Assembly (NCBI RefSeq): GCF_050859025.1
Contig: NZ_CP138200.1
Coordinates: 2,294,001-2,358,000, forward strand
Source: Wukongibacter sp050859025
GTDB taxonomy: Bacteria > Bacillota > Clostridia > Peptostreptococcales > Caminicellaceae
Direction of reading: 5' to 3'
DNA: 64,000 nt
The position numbers were made by a program, and so were the translations under genes. The notes beneath the pieces are model-generated. The model had not been told where the DNA came from, did no database searches, and saw nothing but the letters and a program-made list of their open reading frames with translations. Below, one piece after another: positions 8,369 through 17,567 of this stretch. Positions within the stretch are counted from its first letter, which is position 1; each line of letters opens with the position of its first letter.

Positions 8369-9793
8369 ATGACGAAAGAATTAAAAGAAATTTATGACAA
8401 AGTAACCCATGAGTTCGACAATGCATGGGAAAGTATCTCAGAAACTGAGAAAAAATCGGTTTTTACCTTTTCTGATGAATATAAGGATTTCTTAGATAAG
8501 GGTAAGACTGAAAGAGAATGTGTAGATTCAATAATAAGAATTGCTAAACTAAAGGGTTTTACCAATCTGGAAGATGTAATTTCTAAAGATGAAAAAATAG
8601 AACCCGGTATGAAGTTATATGCAAATAATAAAGGAAAGGCTGTACTGCTATTAATAGTGGGAGAAGAAAAAATTGAAGGTGGAATAAATGTACTTGGTAC
8701 TCATATTGATTCACCTAGACTGGATTTAAAGCAGTTTCCTTTATATGAAGATGGTGGCTTGGCATTACTTAAGACCCATTATTATGGAGGTATAAAAAAA
8801 TATCAATGGACTTCGATACCAATGGCATTACATGGAGTAATGTATAAGAAGAATGGAGAAAAAGTTAATATTGCTATAGGAGAAGATAGTAGCGATCCTG
8901 TATTTTTCATATCCGATTTGCTAATTCACCTAGCTAAAGACCAGTTAGAAAAGAAACTTAAGGATGGAATAACTGGTGAAGGTTTAAACATAATTGTAGG
9001 GAGCATACCTTTGGGAGATAATGATATAGATGAAAAAGTAAAATTTAATATTATGAAAATACTGAACGATAAATATGGTATTAAAGAAGATGATTTTACT
9101 ACAGCAGAAATTCAAGCTGTGCCCGCTGGTAAAGCTAGGGATGTAGGATTTGATAGAAGTCTGATATCTGGCTATGGACATGATGATAGAGTTTGTTCTT
9201 TTGCTGCCCTAAAGGCAATACTAGAAACAGAAAATCCGCAGAGGACTTGTGCAGCATTTTTTGCTGATAAAGAAGAAATTGGAAGCCACGGTAATACAGG
9301 AATGGAATCAATGTTTTTCGAAAACATGATTGCTGAGCTAATTACATTGCAAAATAAAAGCTATAATGGATTAGTTTTAAGAAGATCCCTTGCAGCTAGT
9401 AAGGTTTTATCAGGAGACGTTATACCGGGATTCGATCCAAATTTTCCCGATGTTTTGGATAAGAGAAATGCAGCCTTTATAGGAAAAGGGTTAACGATTG
9501 TCAAGTATACTGGATCAAGAGGCAAAAGCGGCTGTAACGATGCAAATGCCGAATTTATATCTGAGGTAAGAAGAGTATTTAATGACAACAAAATAGTTTG
9601 GCAAGTAGGCGAACTTGGAAAGGTCGATCAAGGTGGCGGAGGAACTATTGCACTTATATTGGCAAAATATGGTGCAGAAGTTGTAGACTGTGGAGTACCA
9701 GTACTCGGTATGCATGCACCTTATGAATTGATTAGTAAAATTGATCTTTATATGACATATAAAGGCTATAAAGCTTTTTTAAAGGACGCATAA
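8369..9793 (+). CDS. M18-family aminopeptidase
   Basis: A zinc-dependent cytoplasmic aminopeptidase of 474 residues, the usual length for bacterial M18 enzymes. Metal- and active-site segments are GTHIDSPRLDLK (His near residue 112), SGYGHDDRVCSFAAL, FADKEEIGSHGNTG and the C-terminal GVPVLGMHAPYE. It trims N-terminal residues from peptides. The ATG at 8369 follows TGGAGGC; the frame is open 78 bases further upstream with no binding site. It is monocistronic between two terminators. Confidence 0.94.
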   Translation: MTKELKEIYDKVTHEFDNAWESISETEKKSVFTFSDEYKDFLDKGKTERECVDSIIRIAKLKGFTNLEDVISKDEKIEPGMKLYANNKGKAVLLLIVGEEKIEGGINVLGTHIDSPRLDLKQFPLYEDGGLALLKTHYYGGIKKYQWTSIPMALHGVMYKKNGEKVNIAIGEDSSDPVFFISDLLIHLAKDQLEKKLKDGITGEGLNIIVGSIPLGDNDIDEKVKFNIMKILNDKYGIKEDDFTTAEIQAVPAGKARDVGFDRSLISGYGHDDRVCSFAALKAILETENPQRTCAAFFADKEEIGSHGNTGMESMFFENMIAELITLQNKSYNGLVLRRSLAASKVLSGDVIPGFDPNFPDVLDKRNAAFIGKGLTIVKYTGSRGKSGCNDANAEFISEVRRVFNDNKIVWQVGELGKVDQGGGGTIALILAKYGAEVVDCGVPVLGMHAPYELISKIDLYMTYKGYKAFLKDA

Positions 9794-9831
9794 AAAGGAG
9801 TATCTCAGAATAATAAACTTCTGAAACACCT

Positions 9832-9878
9832 TAGAGGCTTTCTTATAAAATATTTTATAAGAAAGCCTCTTTTTTTGA
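9832..9878. terminator. Bidirectional terminator between aminopeptidase and LysR gene
   Basis: AGAGGCTTTCTTATAAAATA is followed directly by its complement TTTTATAAGAAAGCCTCT and T7. The symmetrical hairpin serves the two converging genes. Confidence 0.92.
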
Positions 9879-10760
9879 TTCTAATACAAACTGCTTAAAG
9901 GTCTCGGCCAATGGAGATAATGCCCTATTTTTATGATAAACAAAATAAAATTTTCTTTGGAAGTCTAGGCCTGAAACTGAAATAGTCTTTATAGAATTAT
10001 TTTCAACATGGGAAGTAATGGCCTTAGATGATATAAAAGTAATACCCAGTCCATTTTTTACACATTCCTTTATAGTTTCAGTATTTTCTATATATGCTAT
10101 TATATTTAGATTATCAATGCAATAATCGTGACTACAAAGAGCATCTTCAACAATATTTCTTGTTCCTGAACCCTCTTCCCTTAAAATAATCGGATAATCC
10201 AATAGTTGATCTATGGTTATGGAATTGATACTTATATACTTGTCCTTATTTGGAGCAGCAAGAACAATATTATCATCCATAATATCAATATATTCTAACT
10301 GCTTTGATTCCTTCTTAGCGCCTACAATACCAAAGTCAATCTTTCCTGATAAAATATTAGCTATCACTTCACCAGTATCATGTTTTTTTAAATTATACTT
10401 TACATCAGGATAAATCTTATTAAATTTCTTTAAAAGCTCTGGGAGAAAATATTGTTCAGGTATAGTACTAGATGAAATTTCTAATATACCTTCAATTTTT
10501 CCTTCAAATTGATTTAAAGAAAAAATTGCATTATCACGTTTGTTGATAATTTCTATTGCATATTCATAAAGTAAGTTCCCAGCAGTCGTTAAAGTAATAT
10601 TTTTATTAGTTCTGTTTACTAAAATAGTATTCAGCTCTTTTTCCAAATTGGAAATGTGATTACTTACAGTTGGCTGAGTTAGATATAAGTTCTCAGCAGC
10701 TTTTGAAAAGCTTTTAAGCTTTACTACTGAAACAAAAGTTTCTAACTGTCTAAAGTCCAT
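9855..10760 (-). CDS. LysR-family transcriptional regulator
   Basis: A 301-residue LysR regulator. The N-terminal winged HTH reads MDFRQLETFVSVVKLKSFSKAAENLYLTQPTVSNHI, followed by a periplasmic-binding-protein-like effector domain (GILEISSSTIPEQYFLPELL...DFGIVGAKKE). It resembles the clostridial branch that annotators call selenium-metabolism-associated LysR, but no sel gene is in this window, so that link is only suggestive. The ATG at 10760 follows GAGGTG. The gene is transcribed towards the aminopeptidase, sharing its terminator. Confidence 0.9.
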   Translation of the reverse strand: MDFRQLETFVSVVKLKSFSKAAENLYLTQPTVSNHISNLEKELNTILVNRTNKNITLTTAGNLLYEYAIEIINKRDNAIFSLNQFEGKIEGILEISSSTIPEQYFLPELLKKFNKIYPDVKYNLKKHDTGEVIANILSGKIDFGIVGAKKESKQLEYIDIMDDNIVLAAPNKDKYISINSITIDQLLDYPIILREEGSGTRNIVEDALCSHDYCIDNLNIIAYIENTETIKECVKNGLGITFISSKAITSHVENNSIKTISVSGLDFQRKFYFVYHKNRALSPLAETFKQFVLESKKEAFL

Positions 10761-10969
10761 AGCTAACACCTCAATTCAATCATCTAAAATAATATTAACA
10801 TTAATGGATGAGTTTTTCAAATAAATATAATCGTGATTAGGAAATAGTTTTTTTCAAATTGCCCATTGAGCTTAAGAGAAGTATACTAGTACTAATAGAG
10901 ATTTTTGAAGGAAAAACTCCAGTTTTAGCGTATAATAGTTTTATAGGTATAGATGTGGGAGGGGAAAGG

Positions 10970-12127
10970 ATGGATTTGCAAAAACTTAAATCCTTATTGA
11001 AACAGGGAGAAGGACCTAAGCTAGATTATAAAGAAAAAATTGACATTAGTCTAGAGTCAGGAAAGAAAGAATTGGTTAAGGATGTCATAGCTATTGCCAA
11101 TAGTCAAGGTGGAAGAGGACACTTAGTAATTGGAGTAAGGGATAAAACTAAAGAAATAATAGGGATTGACCCTTCAAGCATAAATGAAGAAAGAATACAA
11201 CAGATAATAAGTAATAGATGCGATCCTCCTATTAATATTAGGGTAGAATATATTGACGTTGATAGTAAAACCGTTGGAGTTATAACAATTTTTAGAAGCC
11301 AGAGAAAGCCCCATCAAATGAGACAGACAGGAGCATTTTATATAAGAAGGGGTTCCACAACAGATTTTGCAAGAAGAGATGAAATTGCAAGTATGTTACA
11401 AAATGGTGGAATTATTAACAATGAGCAGATTCCTATCTATAACATAGGATCAGATGCTTTAAATGATGATTTAATAAAAAAATACTTGAAGAGAACTAAT
11501 ATTGGTGACTTTGAGGGCGATAATATACTGTTAAATAACTTAGGAATTATTCATTACGATAAAGATAGTGAACAATTTTATGCAACCATTGGAGGACTAT
11601 TGGTATTTGGTTATAATCCTCAGATGTATCTTCCACATACAGGAATTAATCTAATTTATTTTGAGGGTAAAAAGAAGATATCAAAATATTTCTCAGGAAA
11701 TCTTTTATCTCTATTAGACAATTTGACTATATTTATTAAAGAGTATTTAAAGGAAACAAAATATCCTTTAGAGCCCATTGAAGAGGCCATAGCGAATGCT
11801 ATAGCCCATAGAGACTATTTTGATACTTCAAGGGAGATATTAGTTTACATTGGCGATGATAAGATCGAAATAAGTAATCCAGGAAGCATCTCTACAAGGG
11901 ATACAATAACTAATATCTCTAAGGAGAAAAACCCTTTTAGGAGAAATAATTGGCTTTATCATGTATTACTTGTTATGGATGATAAAAAAAGATTCATGAA
12001 GAGTGGATTAGGTATTCAAAAGATAAAGGACGCATTTAATAAAACTGGAAAAGTTAGATTTTCAAACTTTAGAAAGAATAACTTATTTAAAATAGTTTTA
12101 CCCGGTAAAAATAGTATAGGTGAATAA
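10970..12127 (+). CDS. AlbA_2 (Schlafen-type) domain protein with C-terminal ATPase-like/HTH region
   Basis: A 385-residue protein. Residues ~10-130 carry the AlbA_2 putative nucleic-acid-binding domain (EGPKLDYKEKID...IANSQGGRGHLVIGV...GAFYIRRGSTT). The C-terminal half has EEAIANAIAHRDYF and IEISNPGSI, as in the ATP-binding putative transcriptional regulator family. Function in this family is poorly defined. The ATG at 10970 lies just after GGGAGGGGAAAGG. The frame is open 111 bases further upstream, but without another strong ribosome binding site. Confidence 0.85.
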   Translation: MDLQKLKSLLKQGEGPKLDYKEKIDISLESGKKELVKDVIAIANSQGGRGHLVIGVRDKTKEIIGIDPSSINEERIQQIISNRCDPPINIRVEYIDVDSKTVGVITIFRSQRKPHQMRQTGAFYIRRGSTTDFARRDEIASMLQNGGIINNEQIPIYNIGSDALNDDLIKKYLKRTNIGDFEGDNILLNNLGIIHYDKDSEQFYATIGGLLVFGYNPQMYLPHTGINLIYFEGKKKISKYFSGNLLSLLDNLTIFIKEYLKETKYPLEPIEEAIANAIAHRDYFDTSREILVYIGDDKIEISNPGSISTRDTITNISKEKNPFRRNNWLYHVLLVMDDKKRFMKSGLGIQKIKDAFNKTGKVRFSNFRKNNLFKIVLPGKNSIGE

Positions 12128-12244
12128 TTGAGAAATAGATAAGCTGACTTCCAAGAGATAGGGGAGTCAGCCTTTACTGAGGTCATTTTTCGAAGAAAAA
12201 TCTGACCAACGAAGTGTTTTGATGAAACTTAGATATTATTTATG

Positions 12245-12406
12245 CTATTCAAAATCATCTGGATTAAGTTCTTCAGAATGTTCTAATTTCATTTTGTAAC
12301 ACTCACTTACTTCCTTGGTCTTTCTGTGTAACTCATTTTTACCTGTGCCTACTCTAGAAGTGAAATTCTTTCTTAAATTGTTTTTTGAATGTTTTTTATT
12401 CTTCAT
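12245..12406 (-). CDS. Small basic protein, unknown
   Basis: A 53-residue Lys/Arg-rich product, MKNKKHSKNNLRKNFTSR..., with an acidic tail ending NPDDFE. The ATG follows GGAGGTGC with ideal spacing, which is the main reason to accept it. It stands alone between two plus-strand genes. I recognise no family. Confidence 0.6.
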   Translation of the reverse strand: MKNKKHSKNNLRKNFTSRVGTGKNELHRKTKEVSECYKMKLEHSEELNPDDFE

Positions 12407-12659
12407 ATTAGCACCTCCATTCAAAATTATTTTTTTCATATAAATCATTATTTATTCGTAGCTCTAAGGTTCAAAATTTTATATTTCATAGAAAATTATG
12501 AGTTTATCAAAGCACTAAATTACTTTATATAAAATAGTTTTTTCATCAAATTATGTTGAAATATAAAAAATATTAAATAATCTGTTGATTCAAAAGGAAA
12601 ACTGTAATTATTGTAGAATTATTAAAAATAATCTTATTAGTTATGGGAGGAGTTATATT

Positions 12660-13397
12660 ATGAATAAGGGGATTGGACAGGAATTTCTAGAAAAGACAAA
12701 ATACCAACATTTACACGTATCAGATCAGGAGAAAGGTATTAAGCAACCACCACTAGAGCAAGAATATAATAGGAACCAAAATGTAATTGATTTACCAAGT
12801 CCAAGAGGATTAGAGGTAGAAAATATAAATTTAGTAGAAGCTATAGAGAAAAGAAATAGTTTAAGGAAGTATTCGGACAAGGCCATAACACTAGAAGAGC
12901 TTTCATATTTACTTTGGTGTACCCAAGGGGTAAAAAAAGTTGTATCAAGACCAGCAACATTGAGAAATGTGCCCTCAGCAGGTGCACGCCATGCCTTTGA
13001 GACATATTTACTAATAAACAATGTTGAAGGGTTGAAACCGGGTTTATACAAATTTTTAGCAATTGACCACAAGCTTATAGAAGTCAGCTTGGATAACCAT
13101 ATAGATGAAAGCATAACATCAGCCTGTCTTAATCAGATTATGGTCAAAAAAAGTGCCATTACATTCATATGGGCTGCCGATGTATACAGAATGAAATGGC
13201 GTTATCAAGAAAGGGCATATAGATATCTGTTTTTAGATGCAGGTCATGTTTGCCAGAACCTATATCTAGCTGCGGAAGGTATAGAAAGTGGAGTATGTGC
13301 TATAGCTGCATATGACGATGATGCTATTAATGATATTTTAGGATTAGATGGAGAAGAAGAATTTGTAATATATATTGCAGCCCTAGGAAAAAAATAG
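12660..13397 (+). CDS. SagB/ThcOx-family nitroreductase-fold oxidoreductase
   Basis: A 245-residue FMN-dependent nitroreductase-fold protein. Recognisable segments are AIEKRNSLRKYSDKAITLEELSYLLW (phosphate/FMN-binding arginines) and LRNVPSAGARHAFETYLLIN, followed by FLDAGHVCQNLYLAAEGIESGVCAIAAY. Family members include azoline dehydrogenases in ribosomal-peptide clusters and free-standing reductases. No precursor peptide or cyclodehydratase is nearby, so the free-standing type is more likely. The ATG at 12660 follows GGGAGGAG. Confidence 0.9.
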   Translation: MNKGIGQEFLEKTKYQHLHVSDQEKGIKQPPLEQEYNRNQNVIDLPSPRGLEVENINLVEAIEKRNSLRKYSDKAITLEELSYLLWCTQGVKKVVSRPATLRNVPSAGARHAFETYLLINNVEGLKPGLYKFLAIDHKLIEVSLDNHIDESITSACLNQIMVKKSAITFIWAADVYRMKWRYQERAYRYLFLDAGHVCQNLYLAAEGIESGVCAIAAYDDDAINDILGLDGEEEFVIYIAALGKK

Positions 13398-13411
13398 AGG
13401 TAGGTAAGGTA

Positions 13412-13738
13412 ATGACAGAATTTACTTCAAAGCTTTTAGAAATTATAACTAATATACCCTATGGAAAAGTAACAACATATGGAAGAGTAGCCGAGATTGC
13501 TGGAAATCCCAGAGCAGCAAGACAGGTATCATGGACTCTTAGAGCTTATTCTAATAAATATAATCTGCCTTGGCATAGGATTATTAACTCAAAGGGAACA
13601 ATTTCTCTGAAAAGAGGTCAGGGATTTGAGCTGCAAAAGAGTCTTCTTGAGGAAGAGGGAATTTTAGTTATGGAAAATGGAAGAGTAGACCTGAGAGAAT
13701 ATCTATGGAATGGAGATTCACATCAGAAATTTGAATAA
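13412..13738 (+). CDS. Alkyltransferase-like protein (ATL), DNA-lesion sensor
   Basis: A 108-residue protein with the DNA-binding domain of O6-alkylguanine-DNA methyltransferase (IPYGKVTTYGRVAEIAG, RAARQVSWTLR). The active-site Cys of the usual PCHRV motif is replaced by Trp54 (P53-W-H-R). Known ATL proteins with this change bind alkylated bases without repairing them and hand them to nucleotide excision repair. It starts 14 bases after the SagB-type gene and is probably co-transcribed with it. Confidence 0.93.
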   Translation: MTEFTSKLLEIITNIPYGKVTTYGRVAEIAGNPRAARQVSWTLRAYSNKYNLPWHRIINSKGTISLKRGQGFELQKSLLEEEGILVMENGRVDLREYLWNGDSHQKFE

Positions 13739-13780
13739 ATAGTATTTAAATTGTATCTAGAGACTGAACAGGACAAATAT

Positions 13781-13834
13781 AAAATAACAGACCTGTTAAT
13801 TTGAGAGAACTCAATTTAATAGGTCTATTATTTT
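13781..13834. terminator. Bidirectional terminator between ATL gene and histidine kinase
   Basis: AATAACAGACCTGTTAATTT and its near-complement AATTTAATAGGTCTATTATT flank GAGAGAACTC, with A-rich and T-rich edges suited to both converging genes. Confidence 0.75.
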
Positions 13835-13845
13835 AAGCCTTGAGA

Positions 13846-15879
13846 TTAAGAGTATATATCTGAAAACTCTACGTTTATTCTTTCAACATATTCCTGTTGG
13901 AGCTTAAGATTGAGTTTACAAATACTACTAGCGTATTTTAAGATCTTAATAGGAAATTCCAAGATGAATTCAGTACCGATTCCCGGAAAGCTTTGTACGG
14001 ATATTTTGCCGTCATGCATTTCAACAAGGGATTTAACAAGTGATAGGCCTATGCCGCTTCCCTCCTGTTTTCTAGTCAGTAATCTATCTACTTGTCTAAA
14101 TCTATCGAAGATAATATCCTTTTTATCACAAGGTATCCCAATCCCACTATCCTTTACTGATAATTTTAAAATATGATTTTTTGACTCTATACATACTTTA
14201 ATGTCGCCACCGGGATTTGTAAATTTTACTGCATTAGAAAGTAGGTTAAGCATGATTCTTTCAATAGCATCTGGGTCTACGGCCATTATCTCTTCCTCAA
14301 CATTGGTATCAAATACAAGCCTTATATCCTTATCTTGTATATACTCTGCAACCGACAATGTTATATTTTCAATAAGACTAATTATGTTGAGATTAGTTGC
14401 ATTAAATTTAAAATATCCTGAATCAATTTTGGTAATGTCAATCAAGTTATTAACTAGTCTTAATAATCTATAGCAGTTCTGCTGCATAATTTTGATTTTT
14501 TTATAGGAATTCTTGGTCTGATTTTCTTTTTCCTCCATTTTTAGGGTCATAATTAGTAATTGGAAGGTTCCTAACATTATGTTTAGGGGAGTTTTGAATT
14601 CATGAGAGATATTTGCAAAGAATTCAGTAGTCAATTTATTGTGCTCAATGGCTTCATTCAATTTATTTTCTGTTTCCTTTCTAAGTTTTTCTTCATGCTT
14701 TCGCCTAGTAATATCTGTAATAATTGTTTGACAGGCAACCTTATCTTCATGGATAAAATAGGATGATGTTAATTCTACATCAATTATTGAACCATCAAAT
14801 ATACGTAGCTTTTGCTCATAAGGAGGAATGCTTTTTTTATATTTTATGATTTGATTAATTCTTTTTCTTACTATTTCATGAAAATCTTTAAGAAGAAAAA
14901 TATAAATACTTTTACCTAATAACTTATCTATCTGGGAAGCACCAGAGAGATCAGCCGCAGCTTGATTAGCAAAAATTATTTTTTCTTCACTATGAACGAT
15001 TATTGCATTAGGGGAGTACTCAAAAAGATTACGATACCGTTCTTCACTTCTATAAAGAGCCATTTCGATCATCTTTTTTTCAGTAATATCTGAAAAAATA
15101 CCGACAAGTCCAGCAATATTTTCATCGGTATCTGTAAAACAAGCCTTATGGAATAATACATCATGCATAGTACCATCGGCATGAGACATAGTATGTTCAT
15201 ATACCTGAACTCCGCTGTTTATAAATAATTCTCGGTCCTTTTCAAAGTATTTGTCAGCTAAGTCCTTAGAAAAAACCTCATGTAGTTTTTTGTTAAGAAT
15301 ATATTTTTTCTTTTTTCCAAGAAATTTCTCATAGGCGATGTTACAATCAATATACCTTCCATCAATATCTTTAATAAATGCCGGGTTTGGAAGTGTATTT
15401 ATAAACTTATGTTGGAAAGCTATTTTATTTTTTAACTTTTTTTCGTTTTTTCTAAACAGAGTTATATCTTTAAAGCTCCAAACTCTACCGCTAATAATAT
15501 TATTAATTAATAAGGGTTTTGTAAATCTATGAAATACCCTACCATCCTTAAAGCTTATATTATCCAAGCTTTCATAATCTGATTGATATAGCATTTCTAT
15601 CTTTTCTAAAAATTCATCAGGATTTTCTAGTTGATCGAGTACATAATCCAGGAAAATTTTACTGTTCTTACAATTATTAAAAATATCATCGGGAATCCTC
15701 CACATCTCTTTAAAACGTTTATTTGCATGGAGAATATTTTTATTATTATCACTCACTAAGACTCCATCATGTATTGAGTCTAATATTGTATTTAACACTT
15801 CCTTACTTTTTACCAATTCTTCGCATTCTCCTGCTATATCGTCACTATTCTTTTCTACTTTGTGTATATAACTTCCCAC
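13846..15879 (-). CDS. Multi-PAS sensor histidine kinase
   Basis: About 677 residues, soluble as judged from the absence of membrane segments. Three PAS domains occupy roughly residues 30-140, 160-270 and 285-400. A HisKA domain follows with FFANISHEFKTPLNIM (His near 426), then a GHKL ATPase (ERIMLLLSNAVKFTNPGG-type N box, VKDSGIGIP, EGSGIGLSLVK). Two in-frame GTG codons compete. The one at 15891 overlaps the AAAGGTGG ribosome binding site, so the GTG at 15879 is chosen. There is no adjacent response regulator, making it an orphan kinase. Confidence 0.92.
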   Translation of the reverse strand: MGSYIHKVEKNSDDIAGECEELVKSKEVLNTILDSIHDGVLVSDNNKNILHANKRFKEMWRIPDDIFNNCKNSKIFLDYVLDQLENPDEFLEKIEMLYQSDYESLDNISFKDGRVFHRFTKPLLINNIISGRVWSFKDITLFRKNEKKLKNKIAFQHKFINTLPNPAFIKDIDGRYIDCNIAYEKFLGKKKKYILNKKLHEVFSKDLADKYFEKDRELFINSGVQVYEHTMSHADGTMHDVLFHKACFTDTDENIAGLVGIFSDITEKKMIEMALYRSEERYRNLFEYSPNAIIVHSEEKIIFANQAAADLSGASQIDKLLGKSIYIFLLKDFHEIVRKRINQIIKYKKSIPPYEQKLRIFDGSIIDVELTSSYFIHEDKVACQTIITDITRRKHEEKLRKETENKLNEAIEHNKLTTEFFANISHEFKTPLNIMLGTFQLLIMTLKMEEKENQTKNSYKKIKIMQQNCYRLLRLVNNLIDITKIDSGYFKFNATNLNIISLIENITLSVAEYIQDKDIRLVFDTNVEEEIMAVDPDAIERIMLNLLSNAVKFTNPGGDIKVCIESKNHILKLSVKDSGIGIPCDKKDIIFDRFRQVDRLLTRKQEGSGIGLSLVKSLVEMHDGKISVQSFPGIGTEFILEFPIKILKYASSICKLNLKLQQEYVERINVEFSDIYS

Positions 15880-16068
15880 AAAATTCGCCACCTTTGCTAA
15901 ATTATATATGTTCTTATCAAAATATGTCTATTTATTTATACTATAAAAATTGATAACTTCCTTCATCTTTTTATCGCAATTTTAGACGATATTCTACAAA
16001 GGAAATCTTGGAGGGAGGGTGATTATAAGCTTTATACAAGTCTCTAGAAGAAAAAATTAGAACTATGA

Positions 16069-16170
16069 CATATAGAAATTTCAGTGAAAATTCTAGCCTA
16101 TACATATCAAAGCTCCACAAGAGCATCGGATATTGTGACGGTATAAACTAAGTCTTATTGAGCTTATTCA
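16069..16170. repeat. Interspersed palindromic repeat, copy 5 (strongly diverged)
   Basis: TATAGAAATTTCAGTGAAAA...CCTATACATATCAAAG...GACGGTATAAACTAAGTCTTA...GAGCTTATTC aligns with the family outline in order and spacing, but many positions have changed. It lies between the kinase gene start and the riboswitch. Confidence 0.5.
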
Positions 16171-16278
16171 CTAACCTCTAAAACCCTTAGAAGTAAGATA
16201 AATTAAGCATCTCAATTGCATTTAGGTACATAATATGATATAATGTATCATGAAATAGCATGAAGTACAAAATCTAGA

Positions 16279-16414
16279 AAACGGCACACTTGTCGAAAGG
16301 CAGGGTCGCAAAGCTATGGGTCTAAGGGAAGGATAGTTCCTAGGATTGCCAGGTTGCCTAAATATTTTATTCGTGACATATGGGCAACTACATTTTAGTG
16401 TGGTTGCTTTTTTT
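16279..16414 (+). promoter_or_regulatory. c-di-GMP-I (GEMM) riboswitch with terminator platform
   Basis: The aptamer at about 16279-16359 contains GTCGAAAGGCAGGGTCGCAA, AGCTATGGGTCTAAGGG and GGATTGCCAGGTTGCC in the order of the GEMM-I consensus. An intrinsic terminator at 16383-16414 (GCAAC...GTTGC then T7) follows. The aptamer's 3' strand GGTTGCC could pair with GGGCAAC of the terminator 5' arm, a plausible switch between on and off forms. The first gene downstream is the 87-residue protein at 16601. Confidence 0.9.
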
Positions 16415-16600
16415 AATAGGGATTTCTTGTAAAGTTTTTAATCGTAAATAAGCTTTCTACCAATACAAGACTATTTCATAAGTAATAACAAATCTATATC
16501 TCTATTAATATACATAGAATAAAGTAGTACTTGGAAAAGAATATGACATCCTATCTATAGAGTGTTGATCTTCTTCAAAAAAAGGAACGGAGGTACAAAA

Positions 16601-16864
16601 ATGTATAAAATCGATATTGATTCAGAAAAGATGGAGCTAAGGGTGACTATTTCGGGAAGGTTTAATGGTGGAAACGTAGAATCTCTTTTTAATAGCTTAG
16701 AGAAAGATATTGAGAAAATTGATCTTAGAAAATACACTTTAGTTTTTGACGCTAAGGACCATGAGCCAGCATCATCAAATTCCATGCCTTTACAGTTAAA
16801 GGTTCTTAAGCTCCTTGCATTGAATAAGGACTTGTTTAATATATTTAGTTCATGCGAAGTATAA
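16601..16864 (+). CDS. Small protein under the c-di-GMP riboswitch, unknown
   Basis: An 87-residue soluble protein, MYKIDIDSEKMELRVTISGRF...CEV. Alternating beta/alpha character and the ...RKYTLVFDAKD segment are reminiscent of a minimal STAS-like fold, but the similarity is not strong enough to name it. The ATG follows CGGAGGT. No other gene intervenes after the riboswitch at 16279, so its expression is probably c-di-GMP-responsive. It appears to be monocistronic. Confidence 0.7.
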   Translation: MYKIDIDSEKMELRVTISGRFNGGNVESLFNSLEKDIEKIDLRKYTLVFDAKDHEPASSNSMPLQLKVLKLLALNKDLFNIFSSCEV

Positions 16865-17080
16865 TAATATTAGAAAAATCTCTTCCTATTGTTATATATA
16901 TTAAATAGTCAAAGGGAATTAGAGCCTTTGACTATTTGTTTTTTTTGCTACTGTTTTGATAGAAACAGCAAAGATAATAAGCATAAAAATAGTATTTTTA
17001 GATATATACACTATATTTAGAATACTAAGTTGACTAAATGGTTACACTCTAGGATATATAAAAACCTAGGAGGTAACAAA

Positions 17081-17410
17081 TTGTCACATAAACAAGAGGA
17101 TTTTGAATTAATATTGCTAGAAGTAAAAAGATTAAAACAGTTGATAAAGATTAGAGATGCTGAGAATACTTTAAGAGAATTGTATGAAATAGAAGATGAA
17201 ACCAAAACTAAGCTAGAAAAAGTTGTAGAATTAGAAGAAAAAGCGTTAAATGAAGTGGTCAAGCAGTTAGATATACTTGAGGAAATAGAAGTCGAAATCA
17301 GCTTGCAAAAGCACGATAAGATACAAAGTCATATAGATACACTGATTGAAATGAAGCCAATAATTCAGTTTCCAATTCAAGGTACACAGAATAGATTAAA
17401 AAGGCTTTGA
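17081..17410 (+). CDS. Coiled-coil protein, unknown
   Basis: A 109-residue protein that is almost wholly charged helix (EDFELILLEVKRLKQLIK...EDETKTKLEKVVELEEKALN). It starts at TTG 17081, spaced 6 bases after TAGGAGGT; upstream starts lack a site. A strong terminator follows. No family is recognised. Confidence 0.65.
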   Translation: MSHKQEDFELILLEVKRLKQLIKIRDAENTLRELYEIEDETKTKLEKVVELEEKALNEVVKQLDILEEIEVEISLQKHDKIQSHIDTLIEMKPIIQFPIQGTQNRLKRL

Positions 17411-17443
17411 TTATGACAATAACCTTTTAATATAATAAATTTT

Positions 17444-17488
17444 TATGTGGGAGCCAAAGGGAAAATTTTTCTTTGGCTCCCACATATT
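17444..17488 (+). terminator. Rho-independent terminator
   Basis: TATGTGGGAGCCAAAG and CTTTGGCTCCCACATA form a perfect 16-bp stem around a ~11-base loop. The T tract is short (TTTAT), so termination may be partial. Confidence 0.8.
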
Positions 17489-17567
17489 TATAGACGTAGC
17501 TCCAGTAATTATGATATATTTATTATGCCCCATGAATTACTTATGAAACTTGAAAAGAGGTATGAAA

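Noticed and set aside
12138..12178. GCTGACT...AGTCAGC hairpin after the AlbA_2 gene as terminator
   Set aside because: A plausible stem, but the following run is CTTTACT rather than a T tract. Left out of the feature list.
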